NCBI RefSeq assembly: GCF_005239135.1
Contig: NZ_QKNX01000001.1
Location: forward strand, 496,001 to 560,000
DNA: 64,000 nt
DNA from: Natronomonas salsuginis
Lineage (GTDB): Archaea; Halobacteriota; Halobacteria; Halobacteriales; Haloarculaceae
Reading direction: 5' to 3'
The notes below the pieces were generated by a model, which saw only the letters and a program-made list of their open reading frames with translations, was not told where the DNA came from and did not search any database. A program made the translations under genes and the position numbers. Shown piece by piece: positions 34,577-42,703 of the stretch. Numbering within the stretch: the first letter of the stretch is position 1; the number at the start of each line of letters is the position of its first letter.

Positions 34577-35203
34577 TCACCGTGGCGTGGCGACGATCCC
34601 GAAGTGATCGCCGTGAAACGGCTCGAGCGATCGGGTTTCGAGTATCTCGTAGCACGCTTCCAGCGTCTCGACGACCTCGGCGCGAACCTCGGACGGGTCC
34701 TGAACTACGTCCTCGCTTCGGGGCTTGACGGCCAACAACAGACGTCCGTCGTCTTCGAGAAAGCGACGGTTCGCGAGCGCGACCTTCGCCTGGCCACGAG
34801 TCGCGACATCTTGAACGATCGCGTCGACCGGCTCGACAACGTGGGCGTACGTTTCCGGCTTCCGTGCGTCTTTCAACAGCGGAAAGAGGTTCCCGCGAGG
34901 CGCCGCGGCGTCGAGCAGCTCTCGCGCGGGGCGGGCGGCGAACTCGACGGCATAGGTCGGCCCAGCGAAATCCGCGACGTGGCTGACTGTCGTTCCGGCG
35001 GCGGCCCCGAGGTACAGCACGGTCTCGTCACCGTCGAGTCCGGTATCTATCCCCAGCTCGAACATCGCGCCGAGTTTGGACCGCCGCGGATCCCACCGCC
35101 GCCACGAGCCGTCGGTCGGCTCCCCGTAGACCGGTTCACCCTCCGTGGCGAGCCATTCGTTCCCGCCGAACGAGCGCCGTTCGACACCTTCCGGGAGGCT
35201 CAT
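34577..35203 (-). CDS. flpA: Fibrillarin-like rRNA/tRNA 2'-O-methyltransferase
   Basis: This encodes 208 residues. The SAM-binding LYLGAAAGTTVSHVADFAG (about residues 64-82) and the following DAIVQDVATRGQAKVALAN are the fibrillarin core, with ready recognition of LLAVKPRSEDV. It is the catalytic subunit of the box C/D guide-RNA complex, where it methylates ribose 2'-OH in rRNA and tRNA. Its start overlaps the stop of the NOP5 gene by four bases, the standard archaeal pairing. Confidence 0.95.
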   Translation of the reverse strand: MSLPEGVERRSFGGNEWLATEGEPVYGEPTDGSWRRWDPRRSKLGAMFELGIDTGLDGDETVLYLGAAAGTTVSHVADFAGPTYAVEFAARPARELLDAAAPRGNLFPLLKDARKPETYAHVVEPVDAIVQDVATRGQAKVALANRRFLEDDGRLLLAVKPRSEDVVQDPSEVRAEVVETLEACYEILETRSLEPFHGDHFGIVATPR

Positions 35204-36033
35204 TCGGTGTCACGCCCCTGTATCGTCTCGATCCGGCCGTGCAACTCGGCTTCGAGTTCGGGGCGCAGATCGCCCGCGTAGTGATCGATACGCGCCGCAA
35301 TCGCGAGTTTTCCGGCGAGCGCCCGCGCGGCCGAGCCGCGGTGTTGGGAGTGGGTTCCGCTCACGGCCTCGTGGGTGAAGATGATGCCGTGTTTCGGCGA
35401 GGGGGCCCGACCGCGGAGGTGCGCGAAGAGCGCTTCCTCCGCGCCGAGCACCTGTACCGTCCCCGCGGGCTTTCGAGCCAGTTGCTCCAGCCCACCCGCG
35501 AGGGCGATGAGGCGTGCAGCGAGCACCGGGCCCGCGAGCGCGGCGAGGTTCGGCGCGACCTCGGGGGCGGTCCGTTCGACGTGGGATCTAAGCGCGTCGG
35601 TCTCGTCGGCGAGATCCCGAACCCGACGGGCGAGCGAGACGAGCGGATCGTCGGAAGCGTCGTCCTGCGCGAGCCGTCTCGCGTACTCGATCCCCGTTCC
35701 GGCATCCTCGCGGCGGCTTCCCGCCCACTCGGCGACGCGTTCGGCCAGCTCGTTCGCGACGCGCTCGCAGTCGTCCATCGCTCTGACGGCGTGGATGAGC
35801 TGTTTGTCATCGGCGATTTCGGCCTCTCTGACGGCCTCGCGGGTCGCGTACACGGTCGCCTCGTGGAGGCGTTCGTAGTACTCGTCCTCGTCGGCGGCGA
35901 ATCCGGATTCGACCGCGAGCGCCGGCCACGCCCGCGGTTCGTCGGCGGAGCCGCCCTCAATCGCCTCGCGGGCACCGTCGAGGTCGTCCGGATCGACGCC
36001 GCTGAACCACCCCGCGTGGGTGTTCTCGCTCAT
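35200..36033 (-). CDS. NOP5/NOP56 family box C/D RNP protein
   Basis: This encodes 277 residues from the ATG at 36033. The N-terminal fibrillarin-binding part is followed by a coiled-coil region and the NOP domain. The NOP domain has the GPVLAARLIALAGGLEQLAR and TVQVLGAEEALFAHL motifs and ends with GKLAIAARIDHYAG. It scaffolds fibrillarin, L7Ae and guide RNA. It is shorter than many archaeal NOP5 proteins, as usual in haloarchaea, and is the first gene of the operon with flpA. Confidence 0.93.
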   Translation of the reverse strand: MSENTHAGWFSGVDPDDLDGAREAIEGGSADEPRAWPALAVESGFAADEDEYYERLHEATVYATREAVREAEIADDKQLIHAVRAMDDCERVANELAERVAEWAGSRREDAGTGIEYARRLAQDDASDDPLVSLARRVRDLADETDALRSHVERTAPEVAPNLAALAGPVLAARLIALAGGLEQLARKPAGTVQVLGAEEALFAHLRGRAPSPKHGIIFTHEAVSGTHSQHRGSAARALAGKLAIAARIDHYAGDLRPELEAELHGRIETIQGRDTE

Positions 36034-36095
36034 GGTCACCCCTCACTCTCGGCACGTATAGGCGTTCCTCGATGCGGTTCGGTGTCGCCTCCGAC

Positions 36096-36857
36096 TCAGC
36101 CCCGCTCGACGTGCGCTTCGAGCGCTTCGACCGTCGGGTCGAGCAGCGCCGGCAGGCGGCGTGTCAGCGCCTCCGTCGGCACCTGTTCGCCCGGGACGGC
36201 GTACCCGTCGATCCCGTGGATGGTGGCGGTATCGACACCCCGATACCGACAGACGGCCCAGATAGCCGATGTCTCCATATCCAGCGAGACGAATCCCTCC
36301 CGTCGGTAGTGCTCGAGCTGTGGGATCGTCTCGCGGAACAGCGCGCTCGTTGTCCACGTCGGACCGCGGTGGGTCTCGACCCCGTGCTCCGAGAACGTCT
36401 CCCCGAGTCCGTTCAGCAGTTCCGGAGTCGGACACAGCGTCTTATCGGGCGGAAGATAGTGATACGACGCCCCCTCGTCTCTGACGGCTCGCGTCGGTAA
36501 CAGGGCTGCATCAGGTGAGAAGTCGGGCTGTAGCGCCGCACTTCCGCCCAGCATGACGACGCACTCGGCACCGGCGGCGATCACCTTCTCCGTTGCGATC
36601 GCAGCGACAGGGGCACCCACTCCGATCTGCTGAACGGGGACGAATCCAACGGAATCGGACAGCGCGTGGTACTCGAACGGGCGCTGTGTGACGGGGTCGA
36701 TCGGCGTCCCGATATCTTGGGCCGCCTCGTGGAGGATTTCCTGAACGCCAAGGATGACCGCAGGCGGGAGTTCCGGAACGCCCTCCGTCGACGAAACCGA
36801 TTCCATCGGCGAAAAGAGCGCCTCCGAGTCGTACGTTGGGCCGTAATCGGGGATCAT
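36096..36857 (-). CDS. Nucleoside phosphorylase (PNP/UDP family)
   Basis: This encodes 253 residues. The family core includes GVGAPVAAIATEKVIAAGAE, LGGSAALQPDF, then the active-site strand VSLDMETSAIWAVCRYRGV with the MET-Glu that binds ribose. It should split nucleosides with phosphate (uridine phosphorylase-like), acting in salvage. The substrate base is not clear from sequence. It lies alone between NOP5 and the oxidoreductase gene, with a 28-base gap on the latter side. Confidence 0.85.
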   Translation of the reverse strand: MIPDYGPTYDSEALFSPMESVSSTEGVPELPPAVILGVQEILHEAAQDIGTPIDPVTQRPFEYHALSDSVGFVPVQQIGVGAPVAAIATEKVIAAGAECVVMLGGSAALQPDFSPDAALLPTRAVRDEGASYHYLPPDKTLCPTPELLNGLGETFSEHGVETHRGPTWTTSALFRETIPQLEHYRREGFVSLDMETSAIWAVCRYRGVDTATIHGIDGYAVPGEQVPTEALTRRLPALLDPTVEALEAHVERG

Positions 36858-36885
36858 GGCGTGTGTGGTACTCGATCGTTCGGGC

Positions 36886-37851
36886 TTAGGGTTCGACGAC
36901 GAGTTTGCCGAAGAAGCTGTCCTCCATCACGTCGCGCTGCGCGTCGTCGGCCTCGCCGAGGTCGTACGTGCGGGCGACCTCGATTTCGAGCGCACCGGCG
37001 TCCATCAGGTGTGCGACCCCCCGGAGCGGCACTCGCAGGTCGGGCGTGTTGAACATGCTCATCATCTTGTAGCCGACGTCCTTCGCGCGGGCACCGGCCA
37101 CGGCCGAGAACCCGGGGGCGGGATCGTTCTCCCCGATCCCGACGACGGTCGCGTCCGTCGCCGCGACGTCGGCGTCGAACTGGAGGTAGTCGTCGAGCCG
37201 GTGGTCCAAGATCACGTCGACGCCGCCGTCGGACGCCTCGAGAACCGCATCGGCGAGATCTTCACGCCCGTAGTCCAGTACCGTCTCCGCGCCGAACGCA
37301 GCCAACTCGCCGTGATAGTCCGGGCTGGCGGTAGTGATACAGCGCGCGTGGACGGCCGCCGCGATCTGGACCGCGACGTGGCCGACGCCCCCGGACCCAC
37401 CGTGAACGAGACAGTGTTCGGCGGGACCGAGATCGGCGTGGTCGACCAACGCCCGCCAGGCCGTGCAGGCGACGACGCCCGCCGCGCCGGCCTGTACCAT
37501 ATCCACGCCATCGGGGAGTTCGACGACGCGATCGTCCGGGACAGTCGCATACTCCGTATAGGATCCCTGATGATCACCGTTCCCGATCCCGGTTCCGTAC
37601 ACGCGGTCGCCGATCTCGAACCCGTCGACGTACTCGCCGACGCCGGCGACCGTGCCGGCGAAGTCAACTCCTGGCGTGAACGGCAATCCGACGGGCACGT
37701 AGGATCCGTCGCGGAAGTACGTGTCGACGGGGTTGACGCCGGCCGCCTCGACCTCGACGAGGAGTTCGTGTCCGCCCGGCTCGGGTCGATCGGGCTCTTC
37801 GACGCGCAGTACCTCGGGGCCGCCGTGATCGGCGATTCGAACGGCTCGCAT
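36886..37851 (-). CDS. Zinc-free MDR oxidoreductase (quinone reductase-like)
   Basis: This encodes 321 residues from the ATG at 37851 (MRAVRIADHGGPEVLRVEE). The GroES-like N-terminal domain has GVNPVDTYFRDG and PFTPGVDFAG. The Rossmann domain has CLVHGGSGGVGHVAVQIA (about 140-157). The catalytic and structural zinc cysteines of alcohol dehydrogenase are absent, so it belongs with NADPH:quinone reductases. The true electron acceptor is unknown. It lies upstream of the nucleoside phosphorylase gene on the same strand, 28 bases apart. Confidence 0.87.
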   Translation of the reverse strand: MRAVRIADHGGPEVLRVEEPDRPEPGGHELLVEVEAAGVNPVDTYFRDGSYVPVGLPFTPGVDFAGTVAGVGEYVDGFEIGDRVYGTGIGNGDHQGSYTEYATVPDDRVVELPDGVDMVQAGAAGVVACTAWRALVDHADLGPAEHCLVHGGSGGVGHVAVQIAAAVHARCITTASPDYHGELAAFGAETVLDYGREDLADAVLEASDGGVDVILDHRLDDYLQFDADVAATDATVVGIGENDPAPGFSAVAGARAKDVGYKMMSMFNTPDLRVPLRGVAHLMDAGALEIEVARTYDLGEADDAQRDVMEDSFFGKLVVEP

Positions 37852-37926
37852 GGTCAATTCTCTCGGCGCGAGACCATAAACGTGGATGCAGAACGCGTCC
37901 GTCCGCGTCGCGAGGCGTGGCCCCGC

Positions 37927-38553
37927 TCAACAGACCGGCTTCGGATTGACGCCCATCGATTCGAGCGATTCGGTGTACTCGCCGTACGCCGCCTCGATCG
38001 CGCCGGTCGCGGCCGCGATCGCGCGCTTCCAACACGACTCGTCGTCGCCGCACTCGGCGGCGAGCAGTTCCCCGGCCCGTTCGAGCTGGGCGTCGAGATC
38101 GTCGCCCATCCCCCGGAACAGCGACGCAGTCTTCGGATCGGCGTTGCCGACGAAAAAGCCGGTGAGCTGCGTTTTCGACTGCTCGGCGGCGAGCGTCCGA
38201 CCGACGAACCCGCCGAGTCGCTCGACGGTGTCGTCGAGATCACGGAGATACGCCTGAATCGCGGGTACGTCGCCCGGTTCGTGCGAATCGAGTCTGCCAA
38301 CGACGGTCTCGTAGTGGTCTCGCTCCTCGCCCGTGGTTTCGGCGAACGCGTCGGCGACCGCGCCCGTCTCGGCGTCGGCCCACGCGTCGTAGGTCTCCGC
38401 GGCGTGATGTTCGGCCGTTGCGGCGGCGGCGAGCACCGTCTCGGTCTCCATCTCCCCGTCCGTGTCGGCGTACAGGGACTTCGAGGAGCCGAGCCGGGAG
38501 AGCGCGGTCTGGTTCTCGTCACGGACGGCGTCGAGGAATTCGTCGGTGTTCAT
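37927..38553 (-). CDS. Ferritin-like (rubrerythrin-type) haloarchaeal protein
   Basis: This encodes 208 residues from the ATG at 38553 (MNTDEFLDAVRDENQTALSR); an upstream in-frame start would read through a promoter. It is nearly all helical. Helices with AEHHAAETYDAWADAE and EERDHYETVVGRLDSH carry Glu/His spacing like the diiron sites of ferritin-like proteins. Two cysteines (AECGDDESCW) and a C-terminal Cys may be redox active. Some relatives were annotated as transcription antitermination proteins in old genomes, without evidence here. Function is inferred only by fold. Confidence 0.7.
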   Translation of the reverse strand: MNTDEFLDAVRDENQTALSRLGSSKSLYADTDGEMETETVLAAAATAEHHAAETYDAWADAETGAVADAFAETTGEERDHYETVVGRLDSHEPGDVPAIQAYLRDLDDTVERLGGFVGRTLAAEQSKTQLTGFFVGNADPKTASLFRGMGDDLDAQLERAGELLAAECGDDESCWKRAIAAATGAIEAAYGEYTESLESMGVNPKPVC

Positions 38554-38652
38554 ATGCTCGCTACGGTCGTATCCGGTTTGTATGCAGCGGTCGTCGACTC
38601 GAATCGACGGCTGTTGATCGTAGTAGTCGTTCGTCGAAAAGGTCATTCATCG

Positions 38653-38698
38653 GCTCCGCTTCGAGGCTTCGTTCCGGCGTCACTCAGCCTCGCCCTTC
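38653..38698. repeat. 46-bp direct repeat, copy 1
   Basis: This 46-base block (GCTCCGCTTCGAGGC...) is repeated identically at 38720-38765, 67 bases further on. This copy is non-coding and lies downstream of the rhodanese gene. Confidence 0.9.
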
Positions 38699-38719
38699 CT
38701 ACGCGGCTCCTTCGTCACC

Positions 38720-38765
38720 GCTCCGCTTCGAGGCTTCGTTCCGGCGTCACTCAGCCTCGCCCTTC
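38720..38765. repeat. 46-bp direct repeat, copy 2 (contains the 3' end of the rhodanese gene)
   Basis: This copy holds the last codons and stop of the rhodanese gene (stop at 38747-38749) and 27 bases beyond. Copy 1 therefore carries a duplicate of the gene's 3' end. Confidence 0.9.
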
Positions 38766-39613
38766 TCTATCGGCGCGCCGACCAAATTACCCCACTCGGT
38801 CCACGAGCCGTCATAGTTGATCGTGTCGTCGTAGCCGAGCAGTTCGTGCAGCGCGAACCATGCGACCGACGACCGCTCGCCGATCCGGCAGTACGCGACC
38901 GTCGTCGAGTCGCCATCGATGCCGCGCTCGGCGTAGAGCTCACGGAGCTCGTCGGCGTCCTTGAACGTCCCGTCATCATTCGTGACCGCCGCCCACGAAA
39001 TGTTCTGTGCGCCGGGGATGTGGCCGCCGCGCTGGGCCGTCTCGTTGAGTCCCGGTGGGGCGAGCACCTCGCCGCTGAACTCCTCGGGCGAGCGAACGTC
39101 GACGAGCGGCAGGCCCCGCTCGATCGCGTTCTCGACATCCTCGCGGTAGGCGCGGATTGACTCGCGGGGACCGGCGGCTTCGTACTCGACCGTGGAGAAC
39201 TCGGGGGCCTCGTCGGTCGTCGGATAGTCGTGTTCGAGCCAGTACTCGCGGCCACCGTCCAGCAGCTTCACGTCTTCGTGGCCGTAGTACTTGAACTGCC
39301 AGTACGTGTAGGCGGCGAACCAGTTCGCGTTGTCGCCGTAGAGGACGACCGTCGAGTCCTCGGTGACGCCGTGTGAGCCGAGGAGTGCCTCGAAGTCTGC
39401 CTTGTCGAGGATGTCGCGCGTGGTCTGGTCTTGGAGGTCGGTTTCCCAGTTGAGGCCGATCGCTCCCGGCGCGTGTGACTCGTCGTAGGCTTCGGTGTCC
39501 ACGTCGACCTCGATCAGGCGATAGGCGGGATCGTCGCCCTCGAAGTCGTCGAGATTGTCCGCGACCCAGTCGGCGGAGACAAGTACGTCGTTGGCGTAAT
39601 CGGAATTACTCAT
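38747..39613 (-). CDS. tssA: Two-domain rhodanese sulfurtransferase
   Basis: This encodes 288 residues from the ATG at 39613 (MSNSDYANDVLVSADWVADN). The inactive N-terminal rhodanese domain (about 10-130, with YGDNANWFAAYTYWQFKYYG) and the active C-terminal domain (about 150-280) with the persulfide cysteine in VAYCRIGERSSVAWF are both complete. It should move sulfur from thiosulfate to an acceptor such as cyanide or a thiol. Its 3' end has been duplicated as a 46-bp repeat. The symbol follows haloarchaeal usage for thiosulfate sulfurtransferase. Confidence 0.9.
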   Translation of the reverse strand: MSNSDYANDVLVSADWVADNLDDFEGDDPAYRLIEVDVDTEAYDESHAPGAIGLNWETDLQDQTTRDILDKADFEALLGSHGVTEDSTVVLYGDNANWFAAYTYWQFKYYGHEDVKLLDGGREYWLEHDYPTTDEAPEFSTVEYEAAGPRESIRAYREDVENAIERGLPLVDVRSPEEFSGEVLAPPGLNETAQRGGHIPGAQNISWAAVTNDDGTFKDADELRELYAERGIDGDSTTVAYCRIGERSSVAWFALHELLGYDDTINYDGSWTEWGNLVGAPIEKGEAE

Positions 39614-39856
39614 TGCGTTCGCACGTACGACGGCCACACATATACGATCGTTCGTGACGGCACACTCCGCCGCACCTCACCGGTCACGGCAACGTACGCC
39701 CCTACTTAGGTGACGAGACGACTCGTACGTTCAGCCGTACGCAAGCAGTATGGCTCTAGGAGTGCGGGATACGGCCGTCGGAGACGGGCAATCCGTTCGC
39801 ATATTCCGGACATTGTTGCTTATTCTTCGGGCGGAGTGACGTGCAGTGTCTCGATC

Positions 39857-41065
39857 TCACTCGACGCTTCGTCGCCGCTGCCGCGCCGCTCGCACCGCGA
39901 ACGCGAAGGCCAACGCGACGACGGTCACCACGACGCCGAACCCGGGCGTCTCCGCCGGAGCCTCCGTCGGCGTCGGTTCGGACGTCCCCGTCTCGGCGTC
40001 GGGGTCGAACCCGGTCACGGTGATCGGCTCCGAGTCGACCTGTCCATCGGTGGCGTCGATCGTCCGCTCATCGACCGTCTCGATCTCGATGGTCATTTCG
40101 CCACGGTCGTCCGTCTCACCGACCCCTTCGCCATCGATCCGGACCCTCGCCCCCTGAACCGGCTCCCCGTAGGCGTTCGTTACCTCGATCCGCGTCGTCT
40201 CCCCGACGATCACCCGATCGTTCGACGTCGTGACCGTCAGTTCGTGAATCCGTTGCGCCGCCACGATCACCGACGCCGACGCCTCGCGGACGGTCTGTAC
40301 GTTCGGGGTGCTCTCGTACCCGTCCTTCGTCGCAACGATCCGGTACCGGGTGTTGGCCGGCACGTTCAGCGACGCGGTCCCGTCGCTCGTGCTCACGTTG
40401 GCGTCGAAGTTGTCCGCCCCGATACGGACGCGAACCTCGGTCAGCGTCCGCGGCGGCTCGAAGTGATCGTCGACAACCTCGATATCGAGCGTGACGCGGC
40501 CCCGTTGTAGAGCCACCGTCGCTTCGGTCTCGAGGCCGACGGTGAGATCGGTTTCGTTCCGGAAAAAGCCCGGTTTGACCGCCGACAACCGGTACTCGCC
40601 GCGTTCGATGGCGTCGGTTCGGAACGCCCTATTCCCGTCGGTTTCGCCCGAGGCGACCGTCTCGTCGTCCTGCCGGAGTCGGACGGTCGCGTCCGACAGC
40701 GGTTGCCCGTCGGAATCAGTGACGGTCACGGTCGCGGTCCCCTGCGGAACGACCGGCAGTTCGATCTCGCGCTCGTCGGCGTCCGAGATCGAGAGCCGGC
40801 GATTTCTGACGTAGCGGTCGTCGTCGACGTCGAGTTCCACGTCCGCGCCGTTCGGAACGTCGATGAACACCTTGCCGTTGCTCGCCGTCGTTCCGGTCGC
40901 CTCGCCGCCGTCCCACGTCGCGATCACGGTGGCGTCGCCGACACCGGCTCCGCTTTGATTAACGACGGAAACCGTGAGCGACACCTCGTCGTTAGCGGCC
41001 GCGCTCGCCGACCAGCCGACGCACAGGACGAGGGCGACGAGTATCACGACGACCCACGATCGCAT
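39857..41065 (-). CDS. Surface protein with Ig-like/carboxypeptidase-regulatory repeats and C-terminal anchor
   Basis: This encodes 402 residues. A signal peptide (about 1-24, cleavage near SASAAAND) is followed by at least four beta-sandwich repeats of the carboxypeptidase regulatory or Big-1 type (SGAGVGDATVIATWDGG, DGQPLSDATVRLRQDD, YGEPVQGARVRIDGEG). A Thr/Pro/Glu linker then leads to TPGFGVVVTVVALAFAFAV and an RRR tail. The last part is a PGF-CTERM signal, so an archaeosortase probably removes it and lipid-anchors the protein. It lies between the two rhodanese genes, divergent from the second. Confidence 0.82.
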   Translation of the reverse strand: MRSWVVVILVALVLCVGWSASAAANDEVSLTVSVVNQSGAGVGDATVIATWDGGEATGTTASNGKVFIDVPNGADVELDVDDDRYVRNRRLSISDADEREIELPVVPQGTATVTVTDSDGQPLSDATVRLRQDDETVASGETDGNRAFRTDAIERGEYRLSAVKPGFFRNETDLTVGLETEATVALQRGRVTLDIEVVDDHFEPPRTLTEVRVRIGADNFDANVSTSDGTASLNVPANTRYRIVATKDGYESTPNVQTVREASASVIVAAQRIHELTVTTSNDRVIVGETTRIEVTNAYGEPVQGARVRIDGEGVGETDDRGEMTIEIETVDERTIDATDGQVDSEPITVTGFDPDAETGTSEPTPTEAPAETPGFGVVVTVVALAFAFAVRAARQRRRSVE

Positions 41066-41186
41066 ACCAGACCCTGATTCAGCCGGCGAATAGTTATGCG
41101 GGGGATAATCCCCCGGCGTTCCCTCCGGCTGGAGATCGATGACGGACGAGAATCCCTATTAGCCCGCAGCCCCGAACGCTTCGCCA

Positions 41187-41984
41187 ATGAACGATCGAAT
41201 CGTCGGCGTCGAGTGGCTCGCGGAACGACTCGGGACTCCCGGAGTGGCCGTCGTCGACGTCCGCGACGCGTGGGAGTACGACGGGATCGGACACGTTCCG
41301 GGCGCGATCAGCGTCCCCTTCGATACGTTTCGGGCGGACGAGCACGGCGCGGCGGAGGCCGGGATGCTACCCGGTGCGGACGCGTTCGCCGAGCTGATGG
41401 GATCGGCGGGGGTCGCTCCCGACGACGATATCGTCGCCTACGACGATACCCACGGCGTGTTCGCCGCCCGACTCCTCGTGACGGCGGAACTGTACGGACA
41501 CGACCCCGACAGACTCCACCTCCTCGACGGAGATTACTCGGTCTGGAACCGCGCCGAACCGACGACGACCGAGACACCGAACCGGGAGCCGACCGAGTAT
41601 CCGGCCGAATTCCGCGTCGACGGCCCGCTGATCGAGCGCGAGACGGTCGAGAACGCCGTCGGCGACCCGGACGCAGTCATCGTCGACACCCGCGAGGGGT
41701 GGGAGTACGAGGAGGGGCACATTCCCGGCGCGGTTCGGCTCGACTGGCGCGAACTCGTCGACACCGATGCGCGAACGATTCGGCCCGAATCGGCGCTTCA
41801 GGAACTGCTGGCGGAGCGCGGAATCCACCCCGAGAAGCGGATCGTCCTGTACTGCAACACCGCCCGCCGGATCAGCCACACCTATACCGTGCTTCGGGCG
41901 CTCGACTACCCCGAGGTGTCGTTTTACGAGGGGAGCCTCACCGAGTGGGAGCGCGAGGGCGGCGCACTCGAAACCGACGAGTGA
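41187..41984 (+). CDS. Second two-domain rhodanese sulfurtransferase
   Basis: This encodes 265 residues. Domain 1 (about 1-115) has the VVDVRDAWEYDGIGHVPGA start but no cysteine in its loop. Domain 2 (about 140-260) has VIVDTREGWEYEEGHIPGA and the active cysteine in VLYCNTARRISHTYTVL. It is a paralogue of the 38747-39613 enzyme, with a different active-site loop (CNTARRIS versus CRIGERSS), so acceptor preference may differ. The glutaredoxin gene follows 67 bases downstream. Confidence 0.88.
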   Translation: MNDRIVGVEWLAERLGTPGVAVVDVRDAWEYDGIGHVPGAISVPFDTFRADEHGAAEAGMLPGADAFAELMGSAGVAPDDDIVAYDDTHGVFAARLLVTAELYGHDPDRLHLLDGDYSVWNRAEPTTTETPNREPTEYPAEFRVDGPLIERETVENAVGDPDAVIVDTREGWEYEEGHIPGAVRLDWRELVDTDARTIRPESALQELLAERGIHPEKRIVLYCNTARRISHTYTVLRALDYPEVSFYEGSLTEWEREGGALETDE

Positions 41985-42051
41985 GGTCGCGACTCGGCTC
42001 GAGTCGGTCGGCTGCACAACTGTTTTGCCGTTCGCGTCCCAACTCGCCTCC

Positions 42052-42444
42052 ATGACATTCGATCCCAGCGGCGGTGTCGACCCCCAGAACGTACAGGACC
42101 GCGTCGACGGACTCATCGAGGAGAGCGAGCTCGTTCTGTTCATGAAGGGGAACAAGCTGATGCCCCAGTGTGGGTACTCCCAGAAAGCCCTCGACATCCT
42201 CGGTCGCTACCACGACAGCGAACAGATCATCACAGAGGACGTGCTTCCGGCGCTGGACGCCTATCGAGCCGCCCTCGAAGAACACAGCGGCTGGGAGACG
42301 ATCCCACAGACGTATGTGGACGGCGAGTTCATCGGCGGCAGCGACATCCTCGAAGAGCTCCACCAGCGAGGCGAGTTGGCCGACGAACTCGGCGTCGACG
42401 CCGATCCGGACGCTGGCGACGACGGGCTCGAAGCGCCGTTTTAA
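42052..42444 (+). CDS. Monothiol glutaredoxin
   Basis: This encodes 130 residues from the ATG at 42052 (MTFDPSGGVDPQNVQDRVDG). VLFMKGNKLMPQCGYSQKAL holds the single active cysteine (CGYS, variant of the CGFS motif), and TIPQTYVDGEFIGGSDILEE is the glutathione-binding region. CGFS-type proteins carry iron-sulfur clusters to target proteins. In haloarchaea the thiol is probably gamma-glutamylcysteine, made by the gshA product at 33441. The C-terminal acidic tail is halophile-like. A hairpin with T-run begins at the stop. Confidence 0.88.
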   Translation: MTFDPSGGVDPQNVQDRVDGLIEESELVLFMKGNKLMPQCGYSQKALDILGRYHDSEQIITEDVLPALDAYRAALEEHSGWETIPQTYVDGEFIGGSDILEELHQRGELADELGVDADPDAGDDGLEAPF

Positions 42445-42461
42445 ATCGTCGGACGATTTTT
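42443..42461 (+). terminator. Hairpin with T-run after the glutaredoxin gene
   Basis: AAATCGT (42443-42449) pairs with ACGATTT (42453-42459) around CGG, followed by TT and a short A/T stretch, starting in the TAA stop codon. It is a plausible terminator between the convergent glutaredoxin and transporter genes. Confidence 0.45.
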
Positions 42462-42703
42462 ACGAGCGTGTGATCCTCTAGCGGTGTGCGATCAGCCTGA
42501 AACAACCGGTCGGTAGACGCGCCGTCGGCAATCGCGAGCTCGTTGTTTAGCCTCCACTCCGGGGACGAGAACATGGAATATATATACCGCTGGACGCGCC
42601 AGATACGCGCGTGTTCCCGATCGAACCGACGACTACGAACGAATCCGATTCTCACGGGTGATCCGGCGACCGAGCGTCAGCGTCGCCCCGGTGAGAATTC
42701 CTA
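42462..42703. other. Intergenic region with a TATA-like block, no gene seen
   Basis: The gap between two convergent genes has a strong AT block (ATATATATACC around 42579-42589) and no convincing protein. A promoter between convergent genes has no coding target here, so a small non-coding or antisense RNA is possible but not shown. Confidence 0.3.

Noticed and set aside
38640-38770. Start of a CRISPR-like array
   Set aside because: There are only two repeat copies, separated by a 21-base spacer. One overlaps a gene end, there is no cas gene, and the repeat is not CRISPR-like.
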